A model generated the notes under the pieces. It searched no databases and was not told where the DNA came from. It worked only from the letters and a program-made list of their open reading frames with translations. From positions 25,630 to 89,629 of the forward strand of contig NZ_JBBWVE010000029.1 of assembly GCF_041903755.1 (NCBI RefSeq): a stretch of DNA of 64,000 nucleotides, written 5' to 3'. The DNA comes from Thiocapsa roseilacustris. Its GTDB lineage: Bacteria > Pseudomonadota > Gammaproteobacteria > Chromatiales > Chromatiaceae. Every line of letters starts with the position of its first letter. The first letter of the stretch is position 1. Shown here in pieces: positions 35,361 through 44,494 of the stretch. The position numbers and the translations under genes are program-made.

Positions 35361-35388
35361 CTACTCTGTATGACAGGGTAGTTTTTTT
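35361..35388 (+). terminator. Rho-independent terminator
   Basis: CTACTCTGT pairs with ACAGGGTAG (one G-T pair) around a 3-base loop, followed by seven T. Confidence 0.8.
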
Positions 35389-35514
35389 GTCAGGAATTCG
35401 CGTTCTTATATGTAGATGTCTAGGCAGTTTCGCTTTTAGCGGAATCAAACGGCGCAGTCGCTTTAGAACTGTGCATTTTCGTTTGTAAACGGCCGACTTA
35501 TTTGGACATCTATC

Positions 35515-36468
35515 ATGAATCAAACACAGCGCTTCGACGTAGCGACTACTTTTGGTGTCAAAGCCCGCCCCGGACTGGAGGTCCAGGGGCTTGCCGACGA
35601 CAACCATCCGCAAATTCCGCTTCGCAAGAACTATGTCTTTCGCCCCGAGCTGCTGCGTGACGTTCTGGCTTTCCTGCATGACGCAGGTGGCGACGGGATG
35701 TTTCTGACCGGACCAACCGGTGCCGGTAAGACATCCCTGATCAACCAAGTAGCCAGCCGCCTCAATTGGCCGGTGCAGTCGGTGACGTGTCACGGACGCA
35801 TGGAAATTAGCGCGTTGATTGGACAGTTTGTCCTCATCAACGGTAGCACGAAGTTTGTGCATGGTCCGTTGTCCGTCGCTGCACGCGACGGGCATCTACT
35901 CATCCTCAACGAGAGTGATTTGATGGACCCGTCCGAGTTGGCCGGCCTGAACGACATTCTGGAAGGTCAACCTCTTGTGATTGGAGAGAACGGTGGCGAA
36001 GTGATTCGGCCGCATCCGCGTTTCCGTATCTTTGCGACCGGTAACTCTGTTGGTGCCGGAGATGGGACCGGTCTTTACCAGGGTGTACTGCGTCAAAATC
36101 TCGCCTTTATGGATCGATTTCGGGTTATCCATGTCGGCTACCCGGATTCCGAGATCGAAAAACAGGTCATTCTGACTGCCGTGCCGGCTATGCCTGAAAC
36201 GATCGTGGAGAAGATGTTGCGTGTCGCCGAGGAGGTTCGACGGCTCTTTCTGGGTTCCGACCGGGAGGCCGGGGAGCTGACCGTCACCATGAGCACTCGG
36301 ACCCTTGTTCGCTGGGCATCGCTGAGCTTGACGTTCAAGGGTGCCCCTAACGTTTTTCACTACGCCCTGGAGCAATCTTTTACCGCAAGAGCAGAACCGG
36401 AACAACGGGAAGCGATTCACAGAATCGCCGCCGACGTGTTCGGTGACTACTGGGAGGCGACAAAATGA
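35515..36468 (+). CDS. CobS-like MoxR-family AAA+ ATPase
   Basis: A 317-residue AAA+ protein. Walker A is LTGPTGAGKTSLIN (65-78). Walker B is LLILNESDLMDP, in which the usual DE is NE, and the sensor is FRIFATGNSVG. The arrangement and short length match the CobS-like ATPases of ICEs and large phages rather than true cobaltochelatase. Its partner is the CobT-like vWA gene three genes downstream, as in MoxR-vWA chaperone pairs that remodel protein complexes. The stop overlaps the WGR gene start (ATGA). Confidence 0.8.
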   Translation: MNQTQRFDVATTFGVKARPGLEVQGLADDNHPQIPLRKNYVFRPELLRDVLAFLHDAGGDGMFLTGPTGAGKTSLINQVASRLNWPVQSVTCHGRMEISALIGQFVLINGSTKFVHGPLSVAARDGHLLILNESDLMDPSELAGLNDILEGQPLVIGENGGEVIRPHPRFRIFATGNSVGAGDGTGLYQGVLRQNLAFMDRFRVIHVGYPDSEIEKQVILTAVPAMPETIVEKMLRVAEEVRRLFLGSDREAGELTVTMSTRTLVRWASLSLTFKGAPNVFHYALEQSFTARAEPEQREAIHRIAADVFGDYWEATK

Positions 36469-36812
36469 TCACCTTCAATCTGTATCGCTTTGGACATGAT
36501 GATGGCTTCGCCAAAGAGTGGGCTTATGCCGATCTGGGTAACGGAATGGCGATGATTCGATGGGGACCGGCTAATCAACTTCGCAGCAAGCAAGAAAAAC
36601 CCCTTGCTCTGGCTCAACAACGTGCTCGACAGAAAATGCGAATGGGGTATCAACATCTTGGCCGAGTGACGCTGAACGCGGATGGCATCCGTGTATCACC
36701 TGCTGCAATGCCGGTACCCTCGGTAAAAACGGCGCAACCTCGTTGTGATACCAAACCAGCCGTTGACCTCTCGACCCTGCTCGGTTCCGAGAACGACGGA
36801 TTCTACTTCTAA
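36465..36812 (+). CDS. WGR-domain-like protein with -FYF tail
   Basis: A 115-residue protein. ITFNLYRFGHDDGFAKEWAY followed by ADLGNGMAMIRWGPANQL looks like a WGR domain, which binds DNA ends or nicks in PARP-type proteins and occurs in ICE operons. The last residues are SENDGFYF, an acidic-aromatic tail that resembles the tail of the next protein (ESSSFYF). It is translationally coupled to the CobS-like ATPase. Confidence 0.6.
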   Translation: MITFNLYRFGHDDGFAKEWAYADLGNGMAMIRWGPANQLRSKQEKPLALAQQRARQKMRMGYQHLGRVTLNADGIRVSPAAMPVPSVKTAQPRCDTKPAVDLSTLLGSENDGFYF

Positions 36813-36889
36813 CTTACCACATCAAAACCCGAGCGGCGCAATGGTCGCCGCAAGGTGATCGTGTGCGTCGTCAGGGTCGGAGAACTGAT

Positions 36890-37858
36890 ATGAGCAACTC
36901 GATCACCACGATTACCGATCAGATCACGCTTGTCGTCCTGGATGTGCGCATTTGGTCGGGACGCAAAAAACTGAGTCCGGAAGACCTGAATTTATCGTCG
37001 GGAGAAACGCCACCGGAAGAGCTGGTCACGCTTGGGTCCAAACGGATATTCGACCCTGAACATCTGAAGCCATTTTTCCGGATCAAACAGAATGCTGAGC
37101 GGATCTGTCTGGGTGTCGGAACCCGTTTTCTGAGTGGATTTGCCGTTCCCAACAACGAAGCTGATACGGTCGCGTCAGAACTGTATCGTTTAAAAGCCGA
37201 GTACGACTCAGCATCAGCAGAGTTTATCGCAAACTACGATCGGGCGCTGTCGCAGTGGATCGAAAACCTGCCCGCTTGGGAGGCTCCGATTCGTCGCGCT
37301 ATCGAGCCGGCTGAAGCTGTTGCCAACCGTCTGAAGTTCGGATTCCAGTTGATTCGAATAAGCCCTTCCGAAAGTGCAGGTACGCTTCACGAAGAGGTCG
37401 CCGGTCTCGGGGATTCCCTCTTTGGCGAAATCGAAATGATGGCACGGGACTTGGAAAGTAGCTTTGCCGGAAAACAGAAGCTGCACCGCAAATCCCTTGC
37501 AACATTCTCACGCATTCGCGAGAAATTAGCGTGTCTGTCATTTATGGATGCGCGAATCGCTCCGATCATTCAAACCCTTGACGACTGGACTCGACGTTTG
37601 CCTGAAACGGGAGCCATTGAAGGTCCGATCTTTAATGAAGGAATGGGTCTCGCGCTGTTGCTGTCCGATTCCAAACGCTTGGCGCGACATGGAGCCGGGC
37701 AACTGAGCCTGATTGATGCGACTACGGAGGCGCTTGCAACGGCGAATGTTACACCATCGGTCGACAATTTCGGCAAGGATGCCGATGTCGATTTGGAGCC
37801 AATAATTCCGTCTAAACGGCCGTTTGTGAAACCCGAAAGTTCCAGCTTCTACTTTTAG
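36890..37858 (+). CDS. DUF3150 family protein with -FYF tail
   Basis: A 322-residue, largely helical protein of the DUF3150 family: LVVLDVRIWSGRKKLSPEDL near the N-terminus, GTRFLSGFAVP in the middle and a long helical region (about 100-240). The start ATG 36890 is preceded by GTCGGAGAAC. The C-terminus ends KPESSSFYF, sharing the -FYF end with the upstream WGR-like protein. DUF3150 genes typically sit between cobS-like and cobT-like genes in ICEs and jumbo phages, as here. Molecular role unknown. Confidence 0.75.
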   Translation: MSNSITTITDQITLVVLDVRIWSGRKKLSPEDLNLSSGETPPEELVTLGSKRIFDPEHLKPFFRIKQNAERICLGVGTRFLSGFAVPNNEADTVASELYRLKAEYDSASAEFIANYDRALSQWIENLPAWEAPIRRAIEPAEAVANRLKFGFQLIRISPSESAGTLHEEVAGLGDSLFGEIEMMARDLESSFAGKQKLHRKSLATFSRIREKLACLSFMDARIAPIIQTLDDWTRRLPETGAIEGPIFNEGMGLALLLSDSKRLARHGAGQLSLIDATTEALATANVTPSVDNFGKDADVDLEPIIPSKRPFVKPESSSFYF

Positions 37859-37969
37859 CTGATCTGCTCTTGGACCTGGTGTCAAAACCAGGTCTTTTCT
37901 TCGACTTTGCGGGGGTCTTTCGACCCCGCAAGGGTCGTCAGCTTCCGCACCTATGCAAAGGTGCATCAT

Positions 37970-39619
37970 ATGAACAGAAACTCGACACTCACCAACGCAC
38001 TGCCCATCGTTGCCGCTGCCTACGGTCGTAAATTCGGTGTGCAAATATCGATCGGCGGTAACGAGGCCATGACCAACGGCAAAAGTATTCAATTGCCCGC
38101 CGTTGCCGACACGGTCAAAAATCTCGCCTATGGTTACCTCGCTCATGAATCGGGGCATATCCGGTTTACGAATTTTGAGCTGGCGCGCCACTCTCAGCCT
38201 ATCGGTCGTTTTGTCGAGGGTGTTCTCGAAGATGTCCGCATCGAGAACGCCATGATCCGGATTTATCCCGGTACCCAGTCAACACTGGACAGCGTATTTG
38301 AATCTCTGATCGGGGACGGCACGATCAGTCCTGTGTCGGACCAGATCGGCGCTCCGGAAATTCTTTGCAACGGACTGCTGCATCTCACCCGATATCGGTT
38401 CCGCAAGCAAACGGCACTTCGTAACCATGCCAAGCAAGCAGATCAAGTGATGCGCCGAGTGCTGGGAGCAAGGTTTGTTCACCGTCTACACGGCCTTCTG
38501 ACCGAGATTCCGACCCTTCAGAGTACATCCGATTCCATGGCGTTGGCACGCAAGATTGTTGCCTTGGTCGAGGAGGAGTCCAATGATCCATCACCCCAAC
38601 CGACACCTGAAAAGGAGGACGACAACCCGCCCGACGATGACGACCAGGAGCACGAGCAACCAGCGCAACGTTCCGCGGGCGAAGAGCAAAGCACCGAGAA
38701 CCCAGCTCAAGGATCCGAGAGCCAAACATCAGGGGCTCAGCCTGTAGTTGCAGAGATCACGACGGCTCTTCAATCCGCACTAAACGCAACCGAGGAGGAG
38801 CTTCCCGAGGATGTTTTCCAGGTCGTTGCCGAAACTCTTGGTGCCGAGAGTCTTTCGTCGCCGACCCTACTGCCGACAATCGAGCCATTCACCGGAAACC
38901 CGCTTGTTGGTCGAATCGCGTTACAGCGAGTGACGATCCACTCCGCAAAACTTACCGCACGTCTTCAGGGGCTGGTCCAAGCCCACACACAGACCCGTCA
39001 TCGCACCGTGCAACGCGGTCGAAAACTCAGTCCGAACCATCTGCACCGCGCAGGCGTGGGAGATCCCCGAATTTTTGAGGTTCGGGAGCATAAGGTCGCA
39101 CCAAACACGGCCCTGCATCTACTGGTCGATCTGTCCGGGTCGATGTCCGACGGGCAAGATCGCATCGCACTGGATGCAGCGATGGCGTTGTCTCTTGCAC
39201 TGGAGCCGATACGCGGGGTCTCGCGTGCCGTCTCGGCGTTCCCCGGTCTTCACGGTCAAGACCAGAACGTCACGGCGATTCTGTCCCATGGCGAACGGGT
39301 CGCCACCCGTGCCGGTGCCTTTGTCCAATACGCTCGGGGAGGGACGCCCATGACCGGAGCCCTCTGGTTCGCTGCGGCGGACCTGTTGGCTCGGGCTGAA
39401 GACCGCAGAGTCCTATTGACCCTGACGGACGGTGCACCGAACGACATGCGTAGTGCCAAGGATCTCGTCAACCGTGCGACCCAAGCCGGAATCGAGATCA
39501 TCGGTATTGGCATTGGTGTAAGTGTCAGTCGTCTGTTCCCGGTCGCCGTTCGAATCGATGACATCGCCGATCTCAAAACGGCGCTGTTCGGCATCGCCGA
39601 AAAGTTGCTGCTTAAATAA
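37970..39619 (+). CDS. CobT-like protein: HExxH motif plus C-terminal vWA domain
   Basis: A 549-residue protein. The N-terminal domain holds LAHESGHIRFTNF (H59, E60, H63) and, 24 residues on, VLEDVRIENAM (E87), a spacing like gluzincin metallopeptidases. A low-complexity acidic linker (about 200-260) follows. The C-terminus is a von Willebrand A domain with an intact MIDAS: LLVDLSGSMSDG, GGTPMTGAL and LTLTDGAPND. It is the natural partner of the CobS-like ATPase. Whether the HExxH site is an active protease is untested. ATG 37970 was chosen because upstream codons include a hairpin-like GACCCCGCAAGGGTC segment. Confidence 0.75.
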   Translation: MNRNSTLTNALPIVAAAYGRKFGVQISIGGNEAMTNGKSIQLPAVADTVKNLAYGYLAHESGHIRFTNFELARHSQPIGRFVEGVLEDVRIENAMIRIYPGTQSTLDSVFESLIGDGTISPVSDQIGAPEILCNGLLHLTRYRFRKQTALRNHAKQADQVMRRVLGARFVHRLHGLLTEIPTLQSTSDSMALARKIVALVEEESNDPSPQPTPEKEDDNPPDDDDQEHEQPAQRSAGEEQSTENPAQGSESQTSGAQPVVAEITTALQSALNATEEELPEDVFQVVAETLGAESLSSPTLLPTIEPFTGNPLVGRIALQRVTIHSAKLTARLQGLVQAHTQTRHRTVQRGRKLSPNHLHRAGVGDPRIFEVREHKVAPNTALHLLVDLSGSMSDGQDRIALDAAMALSLALEPIRGVSRAVSAFPGLHGQDQNVTAILSHGERVATRAGAFVQYARGGTPMTGALWFAAADLLARAEDRRVLLTLTDGAPNDMRSAKDLVNRATQAGIEIIGIGIGVSVSRLFPVAVRIDDIADLKTALFGIAEKLLLK

Positions 39620-39639
39620 ATATTGAGCCCAGCTCTTTC

Positions 39640-39668
39640 GACTCACGGAACCTCGTGAGTCTATTTTT
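39640..39668 (+). terminator. Rho-independent terminator after the CobST-like module
   Basis: GACTCACG/CGTGAGTC form a perfect 8-bp stem, followed by TATTTTT. Confidence 0.85.
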
Positions 39669-40217
39669 GGCTACTACGAGCACTTGGTTTTTCCCAGCGT
39701 TATATGTATATCTACGTTTGATAGCTTAGTTTCGACGGTCAAACGTTGTTATCAACGCTATCAAACGAGCGGCACCAGAGCAAATGCGATGGTAATCCGA
39801 TGAACCGTGATATTTCCGCAAGGAGATATTGCGATAAGTCAGATTACCGTCGTTTTTGCTTTGTAAACTGCCCTGCAAATTGGAGAAGTAACTTTGCCGC
39901 TAATTGGCTCGGTAAACTGAATTCGCAATCAAAAATAACCCGGCAAATAGGTCGGGAAAAATCCACCTGCGACCCCGGTAAAAAAAAATAGAATCGCTAT
40001 TGCCAAAATCGGAATCGTCCGCTATTCTTTAATGCGTCACCCCTCACCGACGGCCATGTGCGGCATTCCCGCAGCATGGCACTACTCAGCTTCTCCCCTT
40101 CTATTCGGCTCTGACCGCCGGCATCGATTCAAAATATCGATGAGCGCTCGTGCGTGCTTAAAATCTCAAAGAATCACAAATGTGTGTGATGTGGCAACAT
40201 AATATCGGAGAAAATCC
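39669..40217. other. AT-rich intergenic stretch
   Basis: About 550 bases with no convincing gene. A short plus frame (39746-39991) is rich in Arg/Asn/Cys without a family. A poly-A run and a CGAT-rich dyad near 40120-40145 (CATCGAT...ATCGATG) are present. This may hold the promoter for the small genes that follow. Confidence 0.4.
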
Positions 40218-40505
40218 ATGAAACTTCCACTCAAAAAACGCATAGAAATTACTCGCCATCTGATCAGAACAAACATAAACAAAACATACGCTGAACTTGC
40301 AGAGGATTGCACCAAAATATTCGAACTGAAAGAAGCCATGCCAGCGCACCAGGCGCGTACGTTCCTAAACTGGGCAAAGAATATTGGCGATGCAAAGTCT
40401 AAGTTACTTACCCTCGAGTCTCGATGCGAAGAAGCAAAGAAGCTATCTACTCGCCTGGAAGAGCTGGTTCCAACTCGGCAACGTGGTCGTCGTCGAGTTC
40501 ATTAA
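40218..40505 (+). CDS. Small helical element protein, paralogue of the gene at 41228
   Basis: A 95-residue basic protein. Its C-terminal part, with RTFLNWAKNIGDAKSKLL and CEEAKKLSTRLEELVPTR, resembles the second half of the protein encoded at 41228 (IEEAKAASLKLQELLPSK). The N-terminal KKRIEITRHLIRTNINKTYA may form a small helix-turn-helix-like unit. ATG is preceded by CGGAGAA. Function unknown; a DNA-binding regulator is possible. Confidence 0.5.
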   Translation: MKLPLKKRIEITRHLIRTNINKTYAELAEDCTKIFELKEAMPAHQARTFLNWAKNIGDAKSKLLTLESRCEEAKKLSTRLEELVPTRQRGRRRVH

Positions 40506-40560
40506 CGGCGGATCGTTAAAATTGCTGATTATTGATGTCATTAAAAGGAAAGTTAGTTTT

Positions 40561-40600
40561 GGCGGAATCGGAGGGAACATCACACGGTTCCGCCATTTTT
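40561..40600 (+). terminator. Rho-independent terminator
   Basis: GGCGGAA (40561-40567) pairs with TTCCGCC (40588-40594) across a 20-base loop, followed by five T. Confidence 0.6.
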
Positions 40601-40792
40601 AGAGATTGGCACGGCTATAACCTGTTTGAGAATTAGTAAATTTGGCGGAACTTTGGTGGATCGTTCGTCATATTTCCACTTTTCAGATAAGTTCGTTAGT
40701 CGAATTTTGTTTATTACTATCGATAGATATATAACGTAGAGAGCCATTCGCTTTCTCGCGGGAATTTATAGAAAGTTTAACGGAGATTAATA

Positions 40793-41128
40793 ATGTCACG
40801 CTTACCCTTACCTGATAACAAGCCCGATTACGATCAAGAATACGATCACGAAGAATGCTTAACAACAATGCCACCCAAACTCTTCAGCACCATCATGCAC
40901 CTTTCTCCGCGTGGAATTACGATAAGTCTGGATCGTACGGACGAACTTGAAATAAAACTAAAGGAGGCGATAAATAATGACGCGAAACTAACCCGATTTT
41001 TTTCGGACGAAATCGAACGCAAACTGATGGAGAAAAATCTCATCAGTTACGAGTCTTTACAATATCAAAAGCCTGAGCCCGACTATATTGACGTCGAATT
41101 CAAACTGCGCGTCTATCCGAATAGTTAG
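40793..41128 (+). CDS. Hypothetical element protein (111 residues)
   Basis: An acidic-N-terminal protein (DNKPDYDQEYDHEE) with a central region RGITISLDRTDELEIKLKEA and C-terminal IDVEFKLRVYPNS. No family recognised. A good purine-rich ribosome site (AACGGAG) lies upstream. It is part of the AT-rich element gene run. Confidence 0.5.
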   Translation: MSRLPLPDNKPDYDQEYDHEECLTTMPPKLFSTIMHLSPRGITISLDRTDELEIKLKEAINNDAKLTRFFSDEIERKLMEKNLISYESLQYQKPEPDYIDVEFKLRVYPNS

Positions 41129-41227
41129 TTAGCAACACGTCCGATCACGCATGGGCTCAACACAGAGTCCGTGCGTGGTTCAAATCAAAGATTACTCTCG
41201 CTGGTAAAATCAACACAGGAAATAAAC

Positions 41228-41602
41228 ATGAAAAAGCATCCCCGTCTCTCAGACGAACATAAGAGTGAAATCATCGGTCTCTACAACCAGCATACAGTGC
41301 CCGAGATTCTTGAAATATTATTTCAGCAATCTGGAATCACGTATACCGACCAACAAGTGTATTCCTACGTTCGTACTTTCAAAAGAGCATGGGTCAATAC
41401 GATCGAAGAACTGAAGGAGTTGGGACGTATCGAGGAAGCAAAAGCTGCATCGTTGAAACTGCAAGAATTGTTACCTTCAAAGCGAGAAGAACAGTCTGCG
41501 TTCTATCAAGGAATGATCCAGAACGTTCTTTCTCAGAGCGCAGACGCTCCGGACAATACGCCGTTATCTGAAACTAGAATCGGAGAATCAAGTATGACCT
41601 AA
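41228..41602 (+). CDS. Small helical element protein, paralogue of the gene at 40218
   Basis: A 124-residue protein starting MKKHPRLSDEHKSEIIGLYN, which looks like a transposase-type or regulator helix-turn-helix (LYNQHTVPEILEILFQQ). It is followed by the shared ELGRIEEAKAASLKLQELLP segment. An in-frame extension upstream lacks a ribosome site. Probably a DNA-binding regulator of the element. Confidence 0.5.
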   Translation: MKKHPRLSDEHKSEIIGLYNQHTVPEILEILFQQSGITYTDQQVYSYVRTFKRAWVNTIEELKELGRIEEAKAASLKLQELLPSKREEQSAFYQGMIQNVLSQSADAPDNTPLSETRIGESSMT

Positions 41603-41634
41603 CCAAAACCAGCACTTTCATGAGGTAAGTCACG

Positions 41635-42012
41635 ATGAGATTTATACATAAAATGGTGAATGCAATGATTAATTTCGATCTACAAGAAAAAATTAAAGCT
41701 GGGCTTGAAAAAGCCAAAAAGCGAATCTCCATGCGATCTGAATTTGTGAATCCCGGCGAGTCTGTTGCAGGTATATATCGTGGAATCACTGACTACCCAA
41801 AACGTCAGTTCACTACGACTGCGATCATTCTTGAAAAAGTAGACGGTTCGTATGTAACGTTTCCATTGAATGATTACGTAAGAAATCAGCTCGAAGTGCA
41901 AGGCGCGGTCGAAGATCGCTCGGTTGTAACAATTTACAACAACGGTCCGGTCGAGACTCCATTTGGGCACTCATATTTTAATCTAACAATTGTTGTAGGA
42001 CCGTGGGACTGA
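41635..42012 (+). CDS. Hypothetical element protein (125 residues)
   Basis: A small protein with a helical N-terminus (FDLQEKIKAGLEKAKKRISM) and a beta-rich C-terminal half (VAGIYRGITDYPKRQFTTTA, IILEKVDGSYVTFPLNDYV). This resembles a small beta-barrel domain. The internal ATG giving MINFDLQEK is an alternative start. It precedes a strong terminator and the replication helicase gene. No family assigned. Confidence 0.5.
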   Translation: MRFIHKMVNAMINFDLQEKIKAGLEKAKKRISMRSEFVNPGESVAGIYRGITDYPKRQFTTTAIILEKVDGSYVTFPLNDYVRNQLEVQGAVEDRSVVTIYNNGPVETPFGHSYFNLTIVVGPWD

Positions 42013-42074
42013 TAGACCGATACTTTCTTTAGCATACCTGAACGGACTTCTTAGTTGAATTTATTAAGCAACTT

Positions 42075-42100
42075 GGGGGTGTTCGCGCACCCCCCTTTTT
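42075..42100 (+). terminator. Rho-independent terminator
   Basis: GGGGGTG and CACCCCC form a 7-bp stem with a TTCGCG loop, followed by five T, just before the helicase start. Confidence 0.85.
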
Positions 42101-42116
42101 ATCGGATTATTCTAAA

Positions 42117-44072
42117 ATGAACAATTATGAACCATTTTCTCAAGAGAACGTCGATGATGAAGAAGACCTACGCCAAGACGAAATACAGAGTTTTAATCTA
42201 ATGGATGGAATTGAACCTGATTTTGATGAGGAAGACGAAAGTGAGAAGCCAGCCAATGATTCAACGGAATTATCGGTAGAGGAGATTTTGAGAGACTTTC
42301 TGATTCCGAATTTACCAACCGCTTGTAATGGTCAAACTATAGACAGCAAGGACAGCATCAGTATCAGTGATAAGGGTAAGGACGTGGACGTGGACAGTAA
42401 CGCAGATAGTGACCTGGACAGCGTGATTGACGTTGACAAGCTGGTGGACGAAGTCGGAGATAAGGACACGGACACGGAAGGGGAGAAGGACAGCGAAATT
42501 ACCGTGGTGAAGACCAAGGAATCTCCGTCACCAACTGTAAATCCGCCGTTCAACGACGAACAAATGATTCTTGCTTGTCGTTATCGTGCGTTGGGCCTGA
42601 CTGCAACCGAGGCAACCCAACTGCTTGTGTGCTCATTTTCAAACGGCGAATCTGCGAATACTATAATTGATATATCGAATCTGGAATCGCAAATACGCCA
42701 TGAAATAGCTCGCATCTATGAAGAGTTGCCGTTCGTACCAAAGAGAACAGATTCTGGATTAGCGGAATTCTGTAGACAACATTTGTCGGGCAGAGTCGAA
42801 TTCTGCGTTGACAAGATGAGCTTTGCCTGTTGGAACGAGAATAAGTGGACCTTTGATAAAACGGATCATCAGATATCGAGACTGGTGGATGGATTGATAA
42901 GCACGATTCCCCAGGCGATCGACGATCCAAATCTGAAGGGTGATTTTGAAAGATATGTCGGGAGTGCCGGAACAGCGCCTTCAGTAGTGCGAATACTGAA
43001 ACGGCGCATTAAGCAGGTGAACTCTCGTGTCTTTGATTCGAAGCCATATCTATTGGGTGTTCAGAACGGCGTGATCGACCTCAAGACGCGCATCTTTCGA
43101 CCTCATGCTTCGAGTGATTATCTGACGAAACGCGCGAACGTAATCTACGACGCCAGTGCAACGTGCCCGTTGTTTGAACAGTTTATCGCTGAGATTCTCT
43201 GCCAAGATTCTGAGCTGATACGCTACGTTCAAACCTTTCTGGGATATCTGTTGATTGGAGCTAATCCAGAACGAGCGATCTTTATTTTGCTTGGTAACGG
43301 CCAAAACGGAAAGAGCACGTTAGTTCTGGTTGTGCAAACGATACTCGGAGCCTACGCACGTTCGATGCCGAGAAGGACACTTCTGAAATCAGGATACATC
43401 GGCACAGGTGATGATTTAATGTCGATGGTGGGCTACCGACTACTCGTCATATCAGAGCTGGAAGAAACGGATAAACTCGCGGCGGGCAAGCTCAAGAGTT
43501 TAACCGGAAATGATATTGTGAGTGCGCGAAATCTATACGAATCTTACCAGGACATTACGATAGACGGTAAGATCGTGATTCTCACGAACGAGAAGCCGGT
43601 CGTCAATGATAAGTCCAACGGTATGTGGGATCGCATGCATATTGTGCCGTTCAACCACCGAGTAGAAGAGACTGAAGTTGACAAGATGCTCGACAAAAAG
43701 CTCTTGCAAGAGTCTGCGGGAATTTTAAATTGGATGTTGGATGGACTAAGAATGTACTTCGAACAGGGTCTTCAAGAAACGACAGCGATGAAGCAGTTGA
43801 AACAGAAATATCGTTTGGACAGCGATCCGATACGATACTTCATGGATATACACTACGACATGTCGGCGAAGGAAACCATTAGAAGCGCCTCGGTGTACAG
43901 GCACTACAAATCGTGGTACAAGGAGACATACAACGAGGCGATTACGTTACATCAGGGACGATTCAACGATGAAATTGGTCGAATCGGTTATGAATTTAAG
44001 CGTAATCCTCACTCGGTCATTTTCGCAACGCGCAAAGGTGTAGATGAGGAGAACGACGACCAGATTATCTGA
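42117..44072 (+). CDS. P4-type D5-like replicative helicase
   Basis: A 651-residue replication protein. Residues 1-140 are strikingly acidic and low-complexity (Asp/Ser-rich, e.g. DVDVDSNADSDLDS) and probably disordered. A D5_N domain (about 215-380: FCRQHLSGRVEFCVDKMSF, LLGVQNGVIDLKT) is followed by a superfamily 3 helicase: Walker A LLGNGQNGKSTLVL (about 391-404), Walker B-like YRLLVISELEE and sensor GKIVILTNEKP. No primase catalytic domain is present, unlike P4 alpha. In satellites and ICEs such proteins unwind the origin they bind. An iteron-rich region lies immediately downstream. Confidence 0.8.
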   Translation: MNNYEPFSQENVDDEEDLRQDEIQSFNLMDGIEPDFDEEDESEKPANDSTELSVEEILRDFLIPNLPTACNGQTIDSKDSISISDKGKDVDVDSNADSDLDSVIDVDKLVDEVGDKDTDTEGEKDSEITVVKTKESPSPTVNPPFNDEQMILACRYRALGLTATEATQLLVCSFSNGESANTIIDISNLESQIRHEIARIYEELPFVPKRTDSGLAEFCRQHLSGRVEFCVDKMSFACWNENKWTFDKTDHQISRLVDGLISTIPQAIDDPNLKGDFERYVGSAGTAPSVVRILKRRIKQVNSRVFDSKPYLLGVQNGVIDLKTRIFRPHASSDYLTKRANVIYDASATCPLFEQFIAEILCQDSELIRYVQTFLGYLLIGANPERAIFILLGNGQNGKSTLVLVVQTILGAYARSMPRRTLLKSGYIGTGDDLMSMVGYRLLVISELEETDKLAAGKLKSLTGNDIVSARNLYESYQDITIDGKIVILTNEKPVVNDKSNGMWDRMHIVPFNHRVEETEVDKMLDKKLLQESAGILNWMLDGLRMYFEQGLQETTAMKQLKQKYRLDSDPIRYFMDIHYDMSAKETIRSASVYRHYKSWYKETYNEAITLHQGRFNDEIGRIGYEFKRNPHSVIFATRKGVDEENDDQII

Positions 44073-44104
44073 AATTGTTAAATAGAGCCTGCAAGTTAAA
44101 TTCT

Positions 44105-44120
44105 TTTTGTGATCACAAAA
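44105..44120. promoter_or_regulatory. Perfect 16-bp palindrome
   Basis: TTTTGTGATCACAAAA is self-complementary and sits 33 bases after the helicase stop, at the edge of the iteron region. It resembles a CRP/FNR-like or plasmid-initiator operator, but the binding protein is unknown. Confidence 0.5.
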
Positions 44121-44398
44121 TTTTTATAATTAGGCGTCTCGTGTGACATATCGTACACGGTGCAGGCATCTTAGCAGCAGTTTAGCAGCAATTTAGCAGA
44201 TAAATCTTCTAAAACCTCTTTGAAAACAAGAGCTTAGCAGGTTTAACAGGTATTCATAACTTTTTTTGAAAAAATAAATTTCCTACCCCTCTACTCGGAT
44301 ACCGGGTCGCTTGTGAACCTGGAATGCCTCTAAAGGCTTCCAGGGCTCCTGGGCCTTCTGAGGCTCGGGGCAGCAGAGACCCAGCCGAGATTTTGTTG

Positions 44399-44483
44399 AA
44401 ATTGCTGTTAAACCTGCTAAGTCGTTGTATCCTATAGGGAAAAACGCTGCATCTGCTGCTAAATCGGCTGCAAGCCTCTGCTA
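44399..44483 (+). repeat. 85-bp direct repeat, copy 1
   Basis: Identical over 85 bases to 44495-44579. Each unit contains CTGTTAA, CTGCTAA and the segment GTATCCTATAGGGAAAAACG. An 11-base spacer (AAGTTTTCTTC) separates the copies. Confidence 0.95.
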
Positions 44484-44494
44484 AAGTTTTCTTC

